A stretch of 64,000 bases of DNA, taken from Gordionus sp. m RMFG-2023 (taxonomy: Eukaryota; Nematomorpha; Gordioida; Chordodea; Parachordodidae). Below the pieces are notes generated by a model. It ran no database searches, was not told where the DNA came from, and worked only from the letters and a program-made list of their open reading frames with translations. The translations under genes were made by a program, and so were the position numbers. The DNA is taken from assembly GCF_954871325.1 (NCBI RefSeq), contig NC_088777.1, positions 47,283,366 to 47,347,365 on the forward strand, read 5' to 3'. Each line of letters begins with the position of its first letter. The stretch's first letter is position 1. Positions 12,401 to 22,100 of the stretch are shown here, piece after piece.

Positions 12401-15400
12401 AGTTCGTCACCTTAGGATTTATATCGTCATGGATGAGCTTCAGAATATAAGAGAAAGTTGTTCTCCTCATCCTAGTATAATTAAAAAATTGCGATGGAGT
12501 TAGATTTTGTTTTAGTGTAATATATTCCGAGAATAAATCTCTTCATGAATATTTTAGAAGTCTTCCTTCTCGTCTTAATAGATTTTGGTTTTTTATTAAT
12601 TAAATATAAAGCAATAATTTGCTTATCTTGTAAACTTAATATATCCATATTTTAATAAAAATATAATCACGATTCAATTTTAAACAAAGAAAAAACATAC
12701 TGCTTTCAATTTAAACACAGATGCACTACGTTAAAAAATGTACTGCAAACGCAAACGCTCAATTTGTGTGCACTATTTTTTATAATCTTAGTTTAATTTA
12801 GCAAATAGAATTTTTTAAGAATCCAAAGAGAATATTTTTTTTTACCAGAAAATAAACCCATGGCCTATTCAAATCTTTCAAATATATAAAAAGCAGTTAA
12901 AATTTTATCAAGATTATCAAAAAATTGAAAAACAGCAATTTCCATTTCCAAAATATTTCAAAAACCATTTTGTGTAAATTATCTTTAATGTAATGATTAT
13001 ATAAATTATATCTTTTACTTATATTTATAAAATATATATATTAATAAAGCTTATTCATGTTTGTCACAATATATTTTATTAGATTTAAGACATAGTTTTA
13101 AAAAAACCATGTTAGAATATAAAAGAAACAGAGTTAATTTTTAAAAAACAATGTTAGAAATTATAAAAAACATGTTTGATTACAAAAAATGGTTGGTTTT
13201 AATAAAACAATGTTAGAATTTATAAAAAAAAAGTTAGTTTTAAAAAACAATATTAGAATTTACAAAAAACAGAGTTAGTTTTTAAAAAAACAATGTTAGA
13301 ATTTACAAAAAACAGGTTTGATTACAAAAAAAAACAAGGTTGGTTTTAATAAAACAATGTTAGAATTTACAAAAACAGATTTGTACAAAAAACAAGGTTA
13401 GATTTAAAAAACAATGTTAGAATTTACAAAAAAAGGTTAATTTTTAAAAAACAATGTTTGAATCTACAAAAAAAGCTATTTGGGGGCACCTAGCCTATAA
13501 TTTTCTTTATTTACCCATAAATAGGGGCACCTAGCCTATTATTAACTTATTTACCCCCATTTGGGGGCAAGCAGCTTAAATTTTCTATTAAGCCCATATG
13601 GAGGCACCTAGCCTATAATTTTCTTATTTACCTTTAAATTGGGGCATGCTGCCTAAAATATAATTTTCTATTTACCGCAGCCTCTGCCTAAAAAAATCCA
13701 ATTTTCACAATACCATCTAAAATGCATTATTAGTTTTTAAAACAGAGCGTTGCAACCAGTGTTGTTAAAAATAGCGTGCTGGGCTACTTTTTTCAGTAGC
13801 GTTAGTTTTAGTGAGCTACTTTTTTAGAAAATAGCGATAGCAGTAGCTCACTACTACTTTCAATTTTACATAATAAATACATCTAAAAATTATTAAAATA
13901 TATTTTTTATTAAATCTAAAAATGATAATCCATATATTTAATTTAATTTTGAAATTTATATTTAAAAATATATATTATAAATCTAGTTAGCATTATAAAT
14001 CTAGTTATTAAAAAGAAAAATATAGATTATCCTTTCCCAAAATTCAAAAAATAATTTAATCTTGAAGAAAAAATTACTATTGGATATCGGTTTCGATGCA
14101 ACATGTGTCGCAAAATTTTATCCTCAAATCATAAATGCAGCTTTAATTTGAAAAAACATTTAAAGCTAATATATTAAACAAATTTAATGTGAATGTGTAG
14201 GCTAATCCTTAATTTTTAAAATAAATTTAAATCAAAGACCAATCATTTTTATTATATATTCAATTTTATCTAAATTATTTAAAATATTTTAAAATAGTTA
14301 TTTCAATCATTTTTATGTACTATCTCTTACATATTTTTTATTCTAAGTATTACTGTTATAATTTTAGACTGTTCACACCTCAAATTATAAAGAGATTAAA
14401 AAATATCTCAAAAGTTTTGGGGTAATGGAAGGAGATACATCCACTTCCAAATCAAATTTAATTCAAACATAATTAAGCAATTTGGATTCATCAACTCCAG
14501 GTGTATCTCAAAAATTGGCTGACAAAGTCATAATGAACTTTATAATAGATACTATTCAACCAGGTTCTTTTATAAAGATGATAAACACTTTTTCTCCACG
14601 TACCAATTATGCGGCAGACATTGATGGCAAGATTTTTGATAGCTTTATAGAAAGAAAGAATCTTTAATATTAAATCTATGAGATGTCTCCTACATCTTTA
14701 CAATATCAGATTGCTGTATGCACAATAGAAGGTAAAAATGTTTATTTTCTGATTTATAATATGATATTCGTATTTTTAGAACTTATTTAGGAGTGACCAC
14801 ACATTGAATTGTTCCAAAAAATCTAAAACTGAATCTAAAGGGCAACTTGATAGGCTGCTGGTAACGTTAAAAAATAATACTATAGCAAGATCAAAACCGC
14901 AGCCTTCCATAGACGATTTTTTTGAAATAAATAATAATAATAATAATATTGAAGCTTTTTTAAATCTAAAAATACTCATTTTTGATAATTTTTTTCATAT
15001 AAAAAGTGTGTTTATTAAATTTAATACTGTGTTGCGCTGGTGCTGAACAATTATTTAGTATGGCAAAGCTTATACTTTCTGATTGTTGCTCTAGACTGGG
15101 GATGGCAGTACCGAAATGTTATTATTAAAGGGCAATAATAATAAATAAATTATATATATATGTAACAAATTATAGTCATGTTTTTATACCAATATTTTAT
15201 TTGTGGAAATAAAGTTTTTGAAAAAGATAGCGGTAGCGATAGCACTCTACTTTTAAAAGTAGCATTTAACAACACTGGTTGCAACACTCAATTTGTGCGC
15301 ACTATAAGGAAGAAAATATAAGAAAAACTCTTTGGCTTAAAAATTGGCTTAGAATTATAAGTAATAATATATATTTTAATTTTGTTTATAAGTTGGTTAC

Positions 15401-17149
15401 ATATTTTTTATCATCAGATTATTGATAATATATTTTTTATCAGAATATTATGATAATTTTTTCTGTTTTAAATCAAATTTGCAATAAAAAAAATTGTCAA
15501 TATATTTGAGTATGATTTATTTTATTAAGATAATTCATTTCAATTATTCGAATTATTCAAATCAAATATTAATAGTAGATTTTGTTATTCACACGATGTG
15601 AATAGTAAATTCTACAATATATTTATTTTTGAATAAGCCTATGAAATACTGAAGGAATTAATAAAAGTCCATGAATTAAACTATTTAGAAAACTAGAATA
15701 GACTAAACTATATCATTTTATTATATTTTAAAATTATCACTAGAGAAAAGATAAGCAAAATCATCATATTAAAGCAAATTTATCAAAAACACTTCCAAAA
15801 CTTCCAAAATAAAAACGTTAGTTGTTATTTTAAAAAAAATTCATGTTTATCAGCAATATTAGCACTCCATTTCAATGTAAAAATAACCCATATCTACTAT
15901 AATACTACATAGTATATAAAAAATCAAATAAGGATACAGGGAGGCCACAGAATTTATTTTGGGGGGTAGACGATAAAAGATTATTAAGCTTTTAACAAAT
16001 TTGTCTCTTTTGCTCAAATAGGAGGGGGTAAATGCATTTGTTATTCTAGCACCTCAATTATTGAATAAGTGTATATTCTTATTTAATGTCTAAATAAATA
16101 TGTATCCTAAATATAAATTGTAAAATCCCAAAAAATATTTGGCCAATTTTGGATTTGTCAAATTTAAATTAATTTAAGCAAATTTCAAATAAGATATTAA
16201 AAAAATATATTTATAACTTTAATACCCGCATATGGTGGGGCTAAACCAGTTGCTATAGTATCAACATTCTCTAATGTCACTGGAGTTTGCATCCTAAAAC
16301 TCTGAAACATTTTTGAAGCTTATGATTATGTAAAATATAAAACAAATTTAAATATTTTTACATATAAGAATTATTACCTCCATAAGGCTCAACCCCATAT
16401 ATTTTACAATTTGGTAAACAAGGCTTTACTGAAGATGATATGCCAGCTAAGAGCCCTCCTCCTCCACAGCACACAATAATAATATCTACATTATGACATT
16501 GTTCCAATATTTCATACCCACAACTAGATTTTTTTTAAAAATAATACAATATTAATAATAGTATAAGTATTATAAAATTAAATAATAATTTTACTAAATT
16601 TTGTGAACCTTGCATGACCAGCAATTAAATTATAATCATCATAGGGATGTAGAAACATCATATTATCTTTTTGTACATGATAATCAGCTGTTTTTTGTAG
16701 CATATTATTCTCAACTAATTCAACATTTCCTCCTAATTTCTGAAATCAAGAATTATTTTAATGAGCTTATAGTTTAACTTTTATTGTTTCGACCCGGTAT
16801 TTGGGAGCATGGTTTGGCATCACTATTAAGCATTGTAATTGGAGCTGTTTTGAAATTGTTGCTAACGCCTTTCCATAGTTTCCACCAGATGTAGCTACAA
16901 TTGATCTATTTAAAATGGCATTTTTATCTACATGTGCAATTTGATTTATCACTCCTCTTATCTTAAAAGAACCTTTAAAAATAATGAAATTCAGGTAAAT
17001 ATTATTGTACCTGTATGTTGCATATTTTCAAGCTTCATATTAAGGTTTACGAACTTAGGCAAATTTAATATATTTTCTACATTTATCATTGGTGTTTTTC
17101 TATATAAAGTATTTTGTTTTATAAGATTATAAGCTTTTTCCATTTCCAT
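3483..17149 (-). CDS. PLP-dependent threonine/serine dehydratase or serine racemase family enzyme (6 exons)
   Basis: Exons on the minus strand are 17149-17011, 16972-16779, 16739-16609, 16523-16378, 16318-16226 and 3922-3483. Together they give 1143 nt, or 380 residues plus stop, with every splice phase matching. The protein is a fold-type II PLP enzyme expected to deaminate or racemise L-serine or L-threonine in the cytosol. Lys50 in GSFKIRG is the expected Schiff-base lysine. TSGGNYGKA (about 74-82) fits the catalytic serine loop, GGGG at 175-178 is the phosphate-binding loop, and VVVVLTGGN near 357-364 lies at the pyridine nitrogen. The family motif GLAPPYAGKIT spans the last splice junction, which confirms that the distant 3.5-kb exon belongs to this gene. 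An in-frame TAA directly precedes the first ATG. Oddities are the 12.3-kb last intron filled with transposons and a charged insertion of about 50 residues before the C-terminus. Dehydratase and racemase activity cannot be separated from sequence alone. Confidence 0.9.
4178..4384. mobile_element. hAT-type MITE with 8-bp target duplication
   Basis: The ends are CAGAGACCTGCAGG and, inverted, TGCAGGTCTCGG. The element is flanked by a perfect direct repeat AATAATAT at 4170-4177 and 4385-4392, the 8-bp duplication typical of hAT insertion. The subterminal regions are unusually rich in GGCCCGG compared with the AT-rich surroundings. It has no coding capacity. A diverged relative with the same ends lies at 62843-63067. 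Confidence 0.85.
5271..5470. mobile_element. Diverged copy of the TTGTTAAxGGCTC hAT MITE family
   Basis: This segment begins near GCATTGTTAAGGGGCTCC, contains TTTGAGCTAATATTTAAAAATGG and the internal GCTCATAGATGAC block, and ends in a rough inverted copy ending near TTGAGCTGTTCT. It aligns by eye over its length with the well-bounded copy at 49030-49248. It is more decayed and no clear target duplication is left. Confidence 0.6.
5571..6262 (-). mobile_element. Decayed hAT derivative (GATCCGATATT family), copy 1
   Basis: This is a second, more damaged copy of the element at 29219-29989. Shared blocks include CCAATCCGATCCGATATT, TTGATATCGGCC, the TTTGTATTCTATAAAGAT stretch and the end CCGATAACCGATATT. 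On the minus strand it keeps part of the code for the hAT C-terminal dimerisation region, with an internal deletion compared with the other copy. The left terminus looks truncated. Confidence 0.65.
6264..9370. repeat. Fold-back duplication of a MADF-gene transposon segment
   Basis: The sequence from about 6520 to 7735 on the minus strand repeats, in inverted order, the sequence from about 8185 to 9370 on the plus strand. Shared blocks include AACTAATGTTAGA, the GGTCTGGA and TCCAGACC hairpin, and the coding block containing GGAAAGACTTTTGG. A third copy of the outer end (AAATTTGGGAGAAGTGTACA) at about 6340-6520 forms a tight hairpin with 6530-6660 around position 6520. The left arm is more mutated in its coding part than the right arm. 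The roughly 450-bp spacer at 7735-8185 contains a GTGCGCACAAATTGAGCG end that recurs elsewhere. Confidence 0.75.
8571..9110 (+). pseudogene. MADF/Myb-like domain protein of a Harbinger-type element
   Basis: The open part at 8658-8948 reads MGKSSGSAGTKLSYRWYDY followed by IKFMEPSIKDRKITDSF. The KS-GSG-x-WxYY-FM pattern is that of the second half of a MADF domain, as in the DNA-binding partner protein of PIF/Harbinger transposons. A MEKEYPLHDTT segment with an early stop precedes it. The downstream open piece at 8909-9109 (ESMNHSNRYFFKSETSRLYH) probably belongs to the tail after a short intron or frameshift. A more broken inverted copy lies at about 6750-7290. The protein would bind transposon ends in the nucleus, but this copy looks defunct. 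Confidence 0.55.
9916..11648 (-). CDS. LINE ORF2-like protein: reverse transcriptase plus restriction-like endonuclease (5'-truncated)
   Basis: The minus-strand frame is open from 11648 to the stop at 9916, about 577 residues, with no interruption. It begins inside the reverse transcriptase at AAHTLRIYLE. Motif A follows as KLDFKNAFNS, then GIQQGDPLGPLLF (motif B) and WYLDDE (catalytic YxDD, motif C). Downstream are a zinc-binding cluster CVKCKSPVDSKGRHGLNC and RPDGMTTIPWALGKSLIWDYT, which fits the PD-(D/E)XK-like restriction endonuclease of R2/NeSL/CRE-type LINEs. That enzyme nicks target DNA while the polymerase copies the RNA in place. The N-terminal DNA-binding part and RT motifs before A are missing. 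The intact frame indicates a young insertion. The clade within RLE LINEs is not certain. Confidence 0.8.
11650..12018 (+). pseudogene. Second 5'-truncated LINE copy (endonuclease C-terminus only)
   Basis: This plus-strand frame encodes the RPDGMTTIPWALG endonuclease region to the same GTQL C-terminus as the minus-strand copy. By eye there are only two residue differences, including GHFLPS versus GHFSPS. It lacks the whole reverse transcriptase. It abuts the 5' end of the longer copy directly. Confidence 0.8.
12140..12650 (-). pseudogene. PIF/Harbinger transposase N-terminal relic
   Basis: Reading the minus strand, three coding blocks appear. The first is MDILSLQDKQIIALYL with RRKTSKIF, the second is FSYILKLIHDDINPK followed by VTNFNKQINAKIDYFS, and the third is EVSFSQFAFSARISYSQIS. 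The order and patterns match the Harbinger (HARBI1-like) transposase: the FRM-type helix, then the helix-turn-helix with its F-S-x-x-F-R-I-S-x-S-x-I signature. The blocks are separated by stops or short introns, and the DDE catalytic part is absent. It would have been the catalytic partner of the MADF protein in the same element. Confidence 0.6.
13090..13480. repeat. A-rich minisatellite (AACAATGTTAGAATTTACAAAA units)
   Basis: About eight imperfect copies of a 30-55 base unit built on AACAATGTTAGAATTTAC followed by A-rich runs with CAGRTTTG or GAGTTAG. Copy length varies because the A-tracts vary. Confidence 0.8.
13488..13680. repeat. GGGGCACCTAGCC minisatellite
   Basis: Four to five units of about 45-50 bases. 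Each has a GGGGCAccTAGCCTA core (GCAAGCAGC or GCATGCTGC in two units), then an AATTTTCTTATTTACC stretch. It directly follows the A-rich minisatellite and precedes a Harbinger-like terminus. Confidence 0.8.
13757..15277 (+). mobile_element. hAT transposon with perfect 8-bp target duplication
   Basis: The ends are CAGTGTTGTTAAAAATAGCG and the inverted GCATTTAACAACACTG. The target duplication GTTGCAAC is perfect at 13749-13756 and 15278-15285. Subterminal TAGCGATAGC repeats occur at both ends. The insertion splits a Harbinger-type terminus that is whole at 8098: AGAGCGTTGCAAC on one side and GTTGCAACACTCAATTTGTGCGCACT on the other. The body carries a broken transposase. The length is 1521 bp. 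Confidence 0.92.
14380..15120 (+). pseudogene. hAT transposase relic
   Basis: Coding fragments run along the plus strand. The block at 14482-14667 reads SQKLADKVIMNFIIDTIQPG then SFIKMINTFSPRTNY, matching the conserved N-terminal helix of hAT transposases (the IxDxxQPxS-type segment). The block from about 14804 reads SKKSKTESKGQLDRLL. The block near 14985-15100 reads HIKSVFIKFNTVL, then after a frameshift CAGAEQLFSMAKLILSD, the C-terminal dimerisation motif. The central catalytic region is missing, so the protein cannot be active. Confidence 0.7.
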
Positions 17150-17227
17150 TTAGGATGTGTCCTAATATTATCAAAAATTAAATCCGAAAATTACGCGAAA
17201 AAGATGATTTCCGTGCCTATGATCGTA
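17011..17227 (-). promoter_or_regulatory. First exon and short upstream region of the dehydratase gene
   Basis: Only 78 bp separate the ATG at 17149 from the Mutator-like element that begins at 17228. The core promoter or 5' UTR must therefore lie in this short gap, inside the transposon, or beyond a missed 5' exon. The in-frame stop just upstream of the ATG argues against further coding sequence. No TATA box can be singled out in such AT-rich DNA. Confidence 0.35.
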
Positions 17228-17325
17228 TAGACACTTCATCGTAAAGTTTCGTCCAATTCTGTGATTGGTTCATTAAAGTGCGGGAAAAGTAATAGTTTAA
17301 AAATATTTTTATTTATAATATTGTA

Positions 17326-17645
17326 ATGGAAATTAAAACGGTATCAAACAACATCAAAATTCTTCTTGAGAAAAGAATTAATCCCAAAATAATTCAAAAT
17401 TAACAATCTAGATATAATCAATTTAGTAATGTAATTTTAGAAAACAAAATTACTAATAAAAAATCCAAAAGAGGACATGATATTCTATGTTTTAATGATT
17501 TGGAATATACAATGCATAGAGTAATTAATTCCAAATCATATTACCGATGTAGAAAAAGAAGTTGTTCTGGATGGGGTATTTTCCAATCAGTAAGTTCACA
17601 GAAACTCAGGATCATACCTTAGAACAATGAAAATCCCCTATTGGT
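17326..17645 (+). pseudogene. FLYWCH zinc-finger protein fragment in the Mutator-like element
   Basis: The frame starts at an ATG at 17326 (MEIKTVSNNIKILLEKR), meets an in-frame stop, then continues as KRGHDILCFNDLEYTMHR, INSKSYYRCRKRSCSGWGIF and, one frame on, TETQDHTLEQ. The F-x-Y-x-M-H, Y-Y-R-C, C-x-G-W/R and D/E-H pattern is that of a FLYWCH zinc finger, the DNA-binding domain common in Mutator-like transposases. The stop and frameshift show it is broken. Confidence 0.55.
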
Positions 17646-17679
17646 AAGTTTTTTTTATAGATAATTCACTATAACACCT

Positions 17680-18115
17680 ATTATTTAGTCAATAACCTTC
17701 TACTTATGTCTGATAGTCAACCAATAACTCAATTCCAATTATCTCAACAAATTATACAACCTTCATTATCAAGTTTCATAAAATATTAGATTTTTAAAAT
17801 CAATATAATTTTAGACTATCAGCTAACTCAATCTCAAATTCTAGCAACGCCCAACATGCAGTCTACTAATACCATATCAAGTTTCACAAAATAAAATTTC
17901 TATAATCAATTTTTTTTAGGCAATATGTTTACTCAGTCTCAGTTCTTTGTTACAAACTCTCAACCAACTTCAACTAGTATCATCAATTATTATCTTTTTA
18001 TATTCATTACTTTAGGTAATATGTTTGCTCAATCTCAACCCCTAGTAACACCTAACATGCAACCCTTAATGCCATATCAAGTTTATCAAAATTTATAATC
18101 ATTTAATTATTAGGC
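17680..18115 (+). repeat. Four degenerate copies of a short exon-like segment
   Basis: Four related segments of roughly 110-140 bases follow one another. Each has a TTAG/TTTAG acceptor-like start, a (G)NMF-(A/T)QSQ-like coding piece (clearest near 18015: ATGTTTGCTCAATCTCAACC), then ACCCAACATGCA and ATATCAAGTTT(C/A)ACAAAA. The spacing and splice-like borders suggest duplicated exons of a transposon gene. Low-complexity duplication is an alternative. Confidence 0.45.
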
Positions 18116-18448
18116 ATTATATTACCTCATAGGAATGACTCTAAAAAAACAAATTCCAAATATATCCTAAAAGAAAGAAATTTGGAAAAGCTGACTACAC
18201 AATATAATAATCATATTATTAATAAATTGGAATTGCTGATAAATCATCAGCTTATATTAAATTAGTATACAATTCAAATGTATTTGATAATATATAATTT
18301 TTATTATTGTATTTTACATTGTAAATAATTTATATTTGTTTTATACATGCTAAATAAATATTAGTTGTTTATATTTTTGTATTCGATTTATACATTTGAT
18401 ATAATTAACATATGTCATATACATTATAAATTTGAATAATAAAATAAG

Positions 18449-19046
18449 CTTCTTAATTTGCTGTAAAAATTGTATCCTAGGTTGTTCTTTTGATATTGTG
18501 TAAGAGCTAAGATAAAAAGATAAATTTTTGCCATTTGAAACTTGCTAAATATTCTATATTTGAATAATAATATATATTAAATTTTACCATTTTAAACCTA
18601 TTAATCTTCTTAATTTGCTGTAAAAATTATATCCTAGGTTTTTCTTTTGATATTGTGTAAGAGCTAAGATAAATTTTTACCATTTGAAACCTGCTAAATA
18701 TTCTATATTTGAATAATAATATATATTAAATTTTACCATTTTAAACCTATTAATCTTCTTAATTTGCTGTAGAAATTATATCCTAGGTTTTTCTTTTGAT
18801 ATTGTGTAAGAGCTAAGATAAATTTTTACCATTTGAAACCTGCTAAATATTCTATATTTGAATAATAATATATATTAAATTTTACCATTTTAAACCTATT
18901 AATCTTCTTAATTTGCTGTAGAAATTATATCATAGGTTTTTCTTTTGATATTGTGTAAGAGCTAAGATAAATTTTTACCATTTGAAACCTGCTAAATATT
19001 CTATATTTGAATAATATATATTAAATTTTACCATTTTAAAAGAATT
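18449..19046. repeat. 149-bp tandem repeat, four copies
   Basis: Units begin CTTCTTAATTTGCTGT at 18449, 18606, 18755 and 18904, spacing 157, 149 and 149 bases. Each contains AAGAGCTAAGATAAA and ATTTTACCATTTTAAA. Copies two to four are almost identical; the first carries a small insertion. The array lies near the right end of the Mutator-like element. Confidence 0.93.
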
Positions 19047-19169
19047 ATTAACATTTAATGTAAGATTATGGTAAAAATTTAATTTTTACCATTTCAAATC
19101 TATTAATCTCCATTTTGAACGAATTGGACGAGTTGGACGAAAAATACGATGAAGTGTCTTATGATCAAA

Positions 19170-22100
19170 GGCACCCCACCCAAAAAGATATGGAGGATTT
19201 TTTATATCCACTGCAAATGTATCACGTAATTTGTTTAATTGATAAATGTTATTAATTTAGTTTGCATAATCTTATTGAGGAACTCAAATGGAATAATATA
19301 TATTATATTTAATTCTTTTAAGATAATTCGGAATTCAATGGACACTCAATATGTATAATAATCCTATAAGAATTACACAAAGATAAAAATTAGTCAATCC
19401 CCCACCCTTAAAGTAATTATATTATACTGAAATGGCATAGGCTTTTGCTTAACATCTCTTTTTTTTATAGCCTATCGAAGTTTTTCGGATTTTGTGCTTA
19501 CAATATGTACGGTTTAAGCAATGACATTTATGTTGATGGATTATATGAAAACCTAGGGTAGTTCTGTTGTTCGTCTACGCTAGGGCTTAGCGCTGAAATC
19601 TTATTACATAAAATTACGAGAATTTTAAGAAAAAAAAATAGAATATTTTTAAAATAAAAGCAAAATATTGGCCTAAATACTTTTTTTACTAATTCGCGTA
19701 TTTTTTTTTGATTCTTTAAAAGTTTACGAGTTGTAAAAATTGAATAATTTTTTCATTAATATTTTGTAAGTTTTAAAATTTTTGCGAGAAAATGACAAAT
19801 GAATATGATCTTGTTGAAGACAACACAGATTTTCATGGTGTAATAGTGATTTAAAATTTAGAGAGTTGACGCTAGTAAAGAAAATAAAAATCCATGTATT
19901 ACAAAGCTAAAAAGGAAAAATGTTCTCACTAAACTTATATTCAAACCAAACAATACTATAATAATGCCTTTATTGTAAATAAGATGGTTTTTAAATCATT
20001 TTCTAAATTTACTTTTTTTAATAAATATTAGACAGTGACCTCTACAGAATCGGCGATGTAGTGGGGTATCTTTTTTTATAAAAAGATGTTATAAATCCAA
20101 ATTATATTATAATCGATTGTTTTATAATAATATAAATATTCTCCATAAGTCCTTAATCCTTATAAATAAAATTTTAAAAAAACTGAATCTAACGGATGCT
20201 TTTCAATTATAGTTGCTAGTTCATATGATGTTAAATCAGAATCAATATCTTTGTAGCAAGTATATTGAAAATGATGAAATAAATCCGTTGAAAGATAAGC
20301 AGATATACATATTCACGGGTAAGATGGCAGGTCTTGATATTAAAAAATATATAATATGCATATAGTTCCATGAAGCCACCCCTCGAGTTTCTAATTGCAA
20401 AGCTATAATGGACTTTAAACATGAGTGGAAGGATCAATAGCGAATAGGCCACAATTGGGCAGGTCCCTCGGACGAATAAAGATTCTTTATAAAAAAATGA
20501 ATCTTAGATACAGATACTAGTATCTTTTTCAAAATATCAAAAGCTACAAGATAAAAGATACTTATATATTTTGCTTACTTTTAAATTATTATTTAATATC
20601 AATTAAATTAGAATAGTTTATAAAATCCAGTTTTTATTATTTATTTGTGAAGAACATAATTTACGCATATAATAAGAATGAATATTTTCAATAGATAAAA
20701 TATTTAGAATTAATAATAATCCAAGCATTTTTATATTAGTTTTAGCCCATTCTTGGCAAGAGAAGATAGACTAGTATTTTTAGTAGGAGTTTACTAATCT
20801 GCAAAAGAGTATTTAAAATAGATTCATAATTTTATAAGATAATCAAATTTTTCAAATAATTTATCATTAGACCTTTCCCCATTCGGCATACTTAACATTG
20901 TGACAATAAATATTTAAATTGAAGCTGAAAGGTATTGCAGTTTTAAAACCATTATATTAATGGAAGGATAATAATTAACAAATATAATGTATTTCGACTT
21001 TCTTTAATATAATTTAAAACATCTATTTCAGTGTTATTTATATTATTGAACTCAACAAGTTTCACCAAAATAAAAATAATCATCATTTTAGAAGTTAAAT
21101 CTATTGGTGTTATAATTTGAGCTTATTTATATACTCTGGTACTACATTTAGAGCTTCTGTTAATAATATATTTTGATATTATTTTTTTTATCATCCAACT
21201 CAATCCATATTTTTAAATTCCAAAATGCCTCATTATATATCATGAAAATGTTTTCTCAAAATCTTTTGCCCATACCATCTTGGGCAACTTTTAATAGAGG
21301 TAAGCAATATTGTAAACTTGAATTTTTAAGATAACTTATGTCCCTTTTAACCACATATAAATAATATACTATAATATGTTTAACAAAATTTGTGTTGAAA
21401 CCTTTATCATTTTTTTGTTTACACAGGTTTTACATTCAGCCTGTACTTTATCTATTTCTACTTTTATTTTCCAAAAAATTCCAACTAAAATTTTTGATTA
21501 AGGGAACTTATTTTAATAATTTATATTTCACTACTTTCTTTTTCACTACCATGAAAAATAAATTGCATAAAATTGGTAATGATATTCTATCGAGTTACAT
21601 TTATATTAATCTTTACTTATTTCGTTTTGGTCTTATAATTTTTATTTATCTTAATATGAGTTGGAAATTCCAGCTACTTTTGGTTGTCAATATATTTAAT
21701 TATATCGGAAAAAAATAAATAAATTAATACAAGATCTCCAAAGAAAATAAGATATATACTGTGATATGTAAAATTTTAAGCATGAATATTAAAAATAATC
21801 AGTATCTGTTTTATCAGAATATGAAAGATAAAGAATTTTGGATACTAATACTAGTATCTTATTAAAAATTTCAAAAAATATACTGAGTACATTATACAAA
21901 AGAATATTGTATCTTGAATACATGTATCACGGTACTGCCCAACTCTGGTACAGGCTTTGATTAGAGTTGAAGCCCAATAAAATTATTTAAGGCTATTGTC
22001 ATCGATTAAATGCAATCATTATACAATTATGTTAATCAATAGAGAACTAAGAAAATTACAATAAAAATAATATATCATATTTTAACCTTATATAATATAA

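Larger units (their letters stand above)
8098..12772. mobile_element. PIF/Harbinger-like DNA transposon carrying MADF and transposase relics
   Basis: The left end reads AGTGCGCACAAATTGAGCG at 8098. The right end reads CGCTCAATTTGTGTGCACT, finishing near 12772, so the termini are inverted copies. Between them lie a plus-strand MADF-like gene (8571-9110) and a minus-strand Harbinger transposase relic (12140-12650), the two-gene content typical of PIF/Harbinger elements. The body has been split by a LINE pair (9878-12060). Another copy of the terminus lies at 13660-15303, itself interrupted by a hAT. Because several copies of the end exist, the exact right boundary is uncertain. Confidence 0.6.
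3923..16225 (-). other. 12.3-kb last intron of the dehydratase gene
   Basis: The donor is G|GTATTAA at 16225 and the acceptor AAAG is at 3923, giving a phase-1 junction that restores a glycine codon in the APPYAGKI motif. The other introns of this gene are about 38 to 85 bases long, so nearly all of this length is explained by transposon insertions. Those are listed separately at 4178-4384, 5271-5470, 5571-6262, 6264-9370, 8098-12772, 9878-12060, 13090-13480, 13488-13680 and 13757-15277. Confidence 0.85.
17228..19159 (+). mobile_element. Mutator-like (MULE) DNA transposon carrying a FLYWCH domain
   Basis: The left end TAGACACTTCATCGTA and right end TACGATGAAGTGTCT are inverted copies, and the similarity continues inward (AGTTTCGTCCAATTC versus GAATTGGACGAG). 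Flanking repeats TATGATCGTA (17218-17227) and TATGATCAAA (19160-19169) match at 8 of 10 bases, which fits the 8-11 bp duplication of Mutator elements. The body holds a FLYWCH-type coding block, a set of degenerate duplicated segments and a 149-bp tandem repeat. No MULE transposase core is visible. Confidence 0.65.

Noticed and set aside
13090-13680. CRISPR-like regular repeats
   Set aside because: Repeat and spacer are not separable, unit length varies and there are no cas genes. These are eukaryotic minisatellites.
21392-21718. 108-codon plus-strand frame rich in F, Y, L and I
   Set aside because: The composition is what AT-rich DNA gives by chance (poly-T codons). There is no motif, and it overlaps a suspected hAT remnant.
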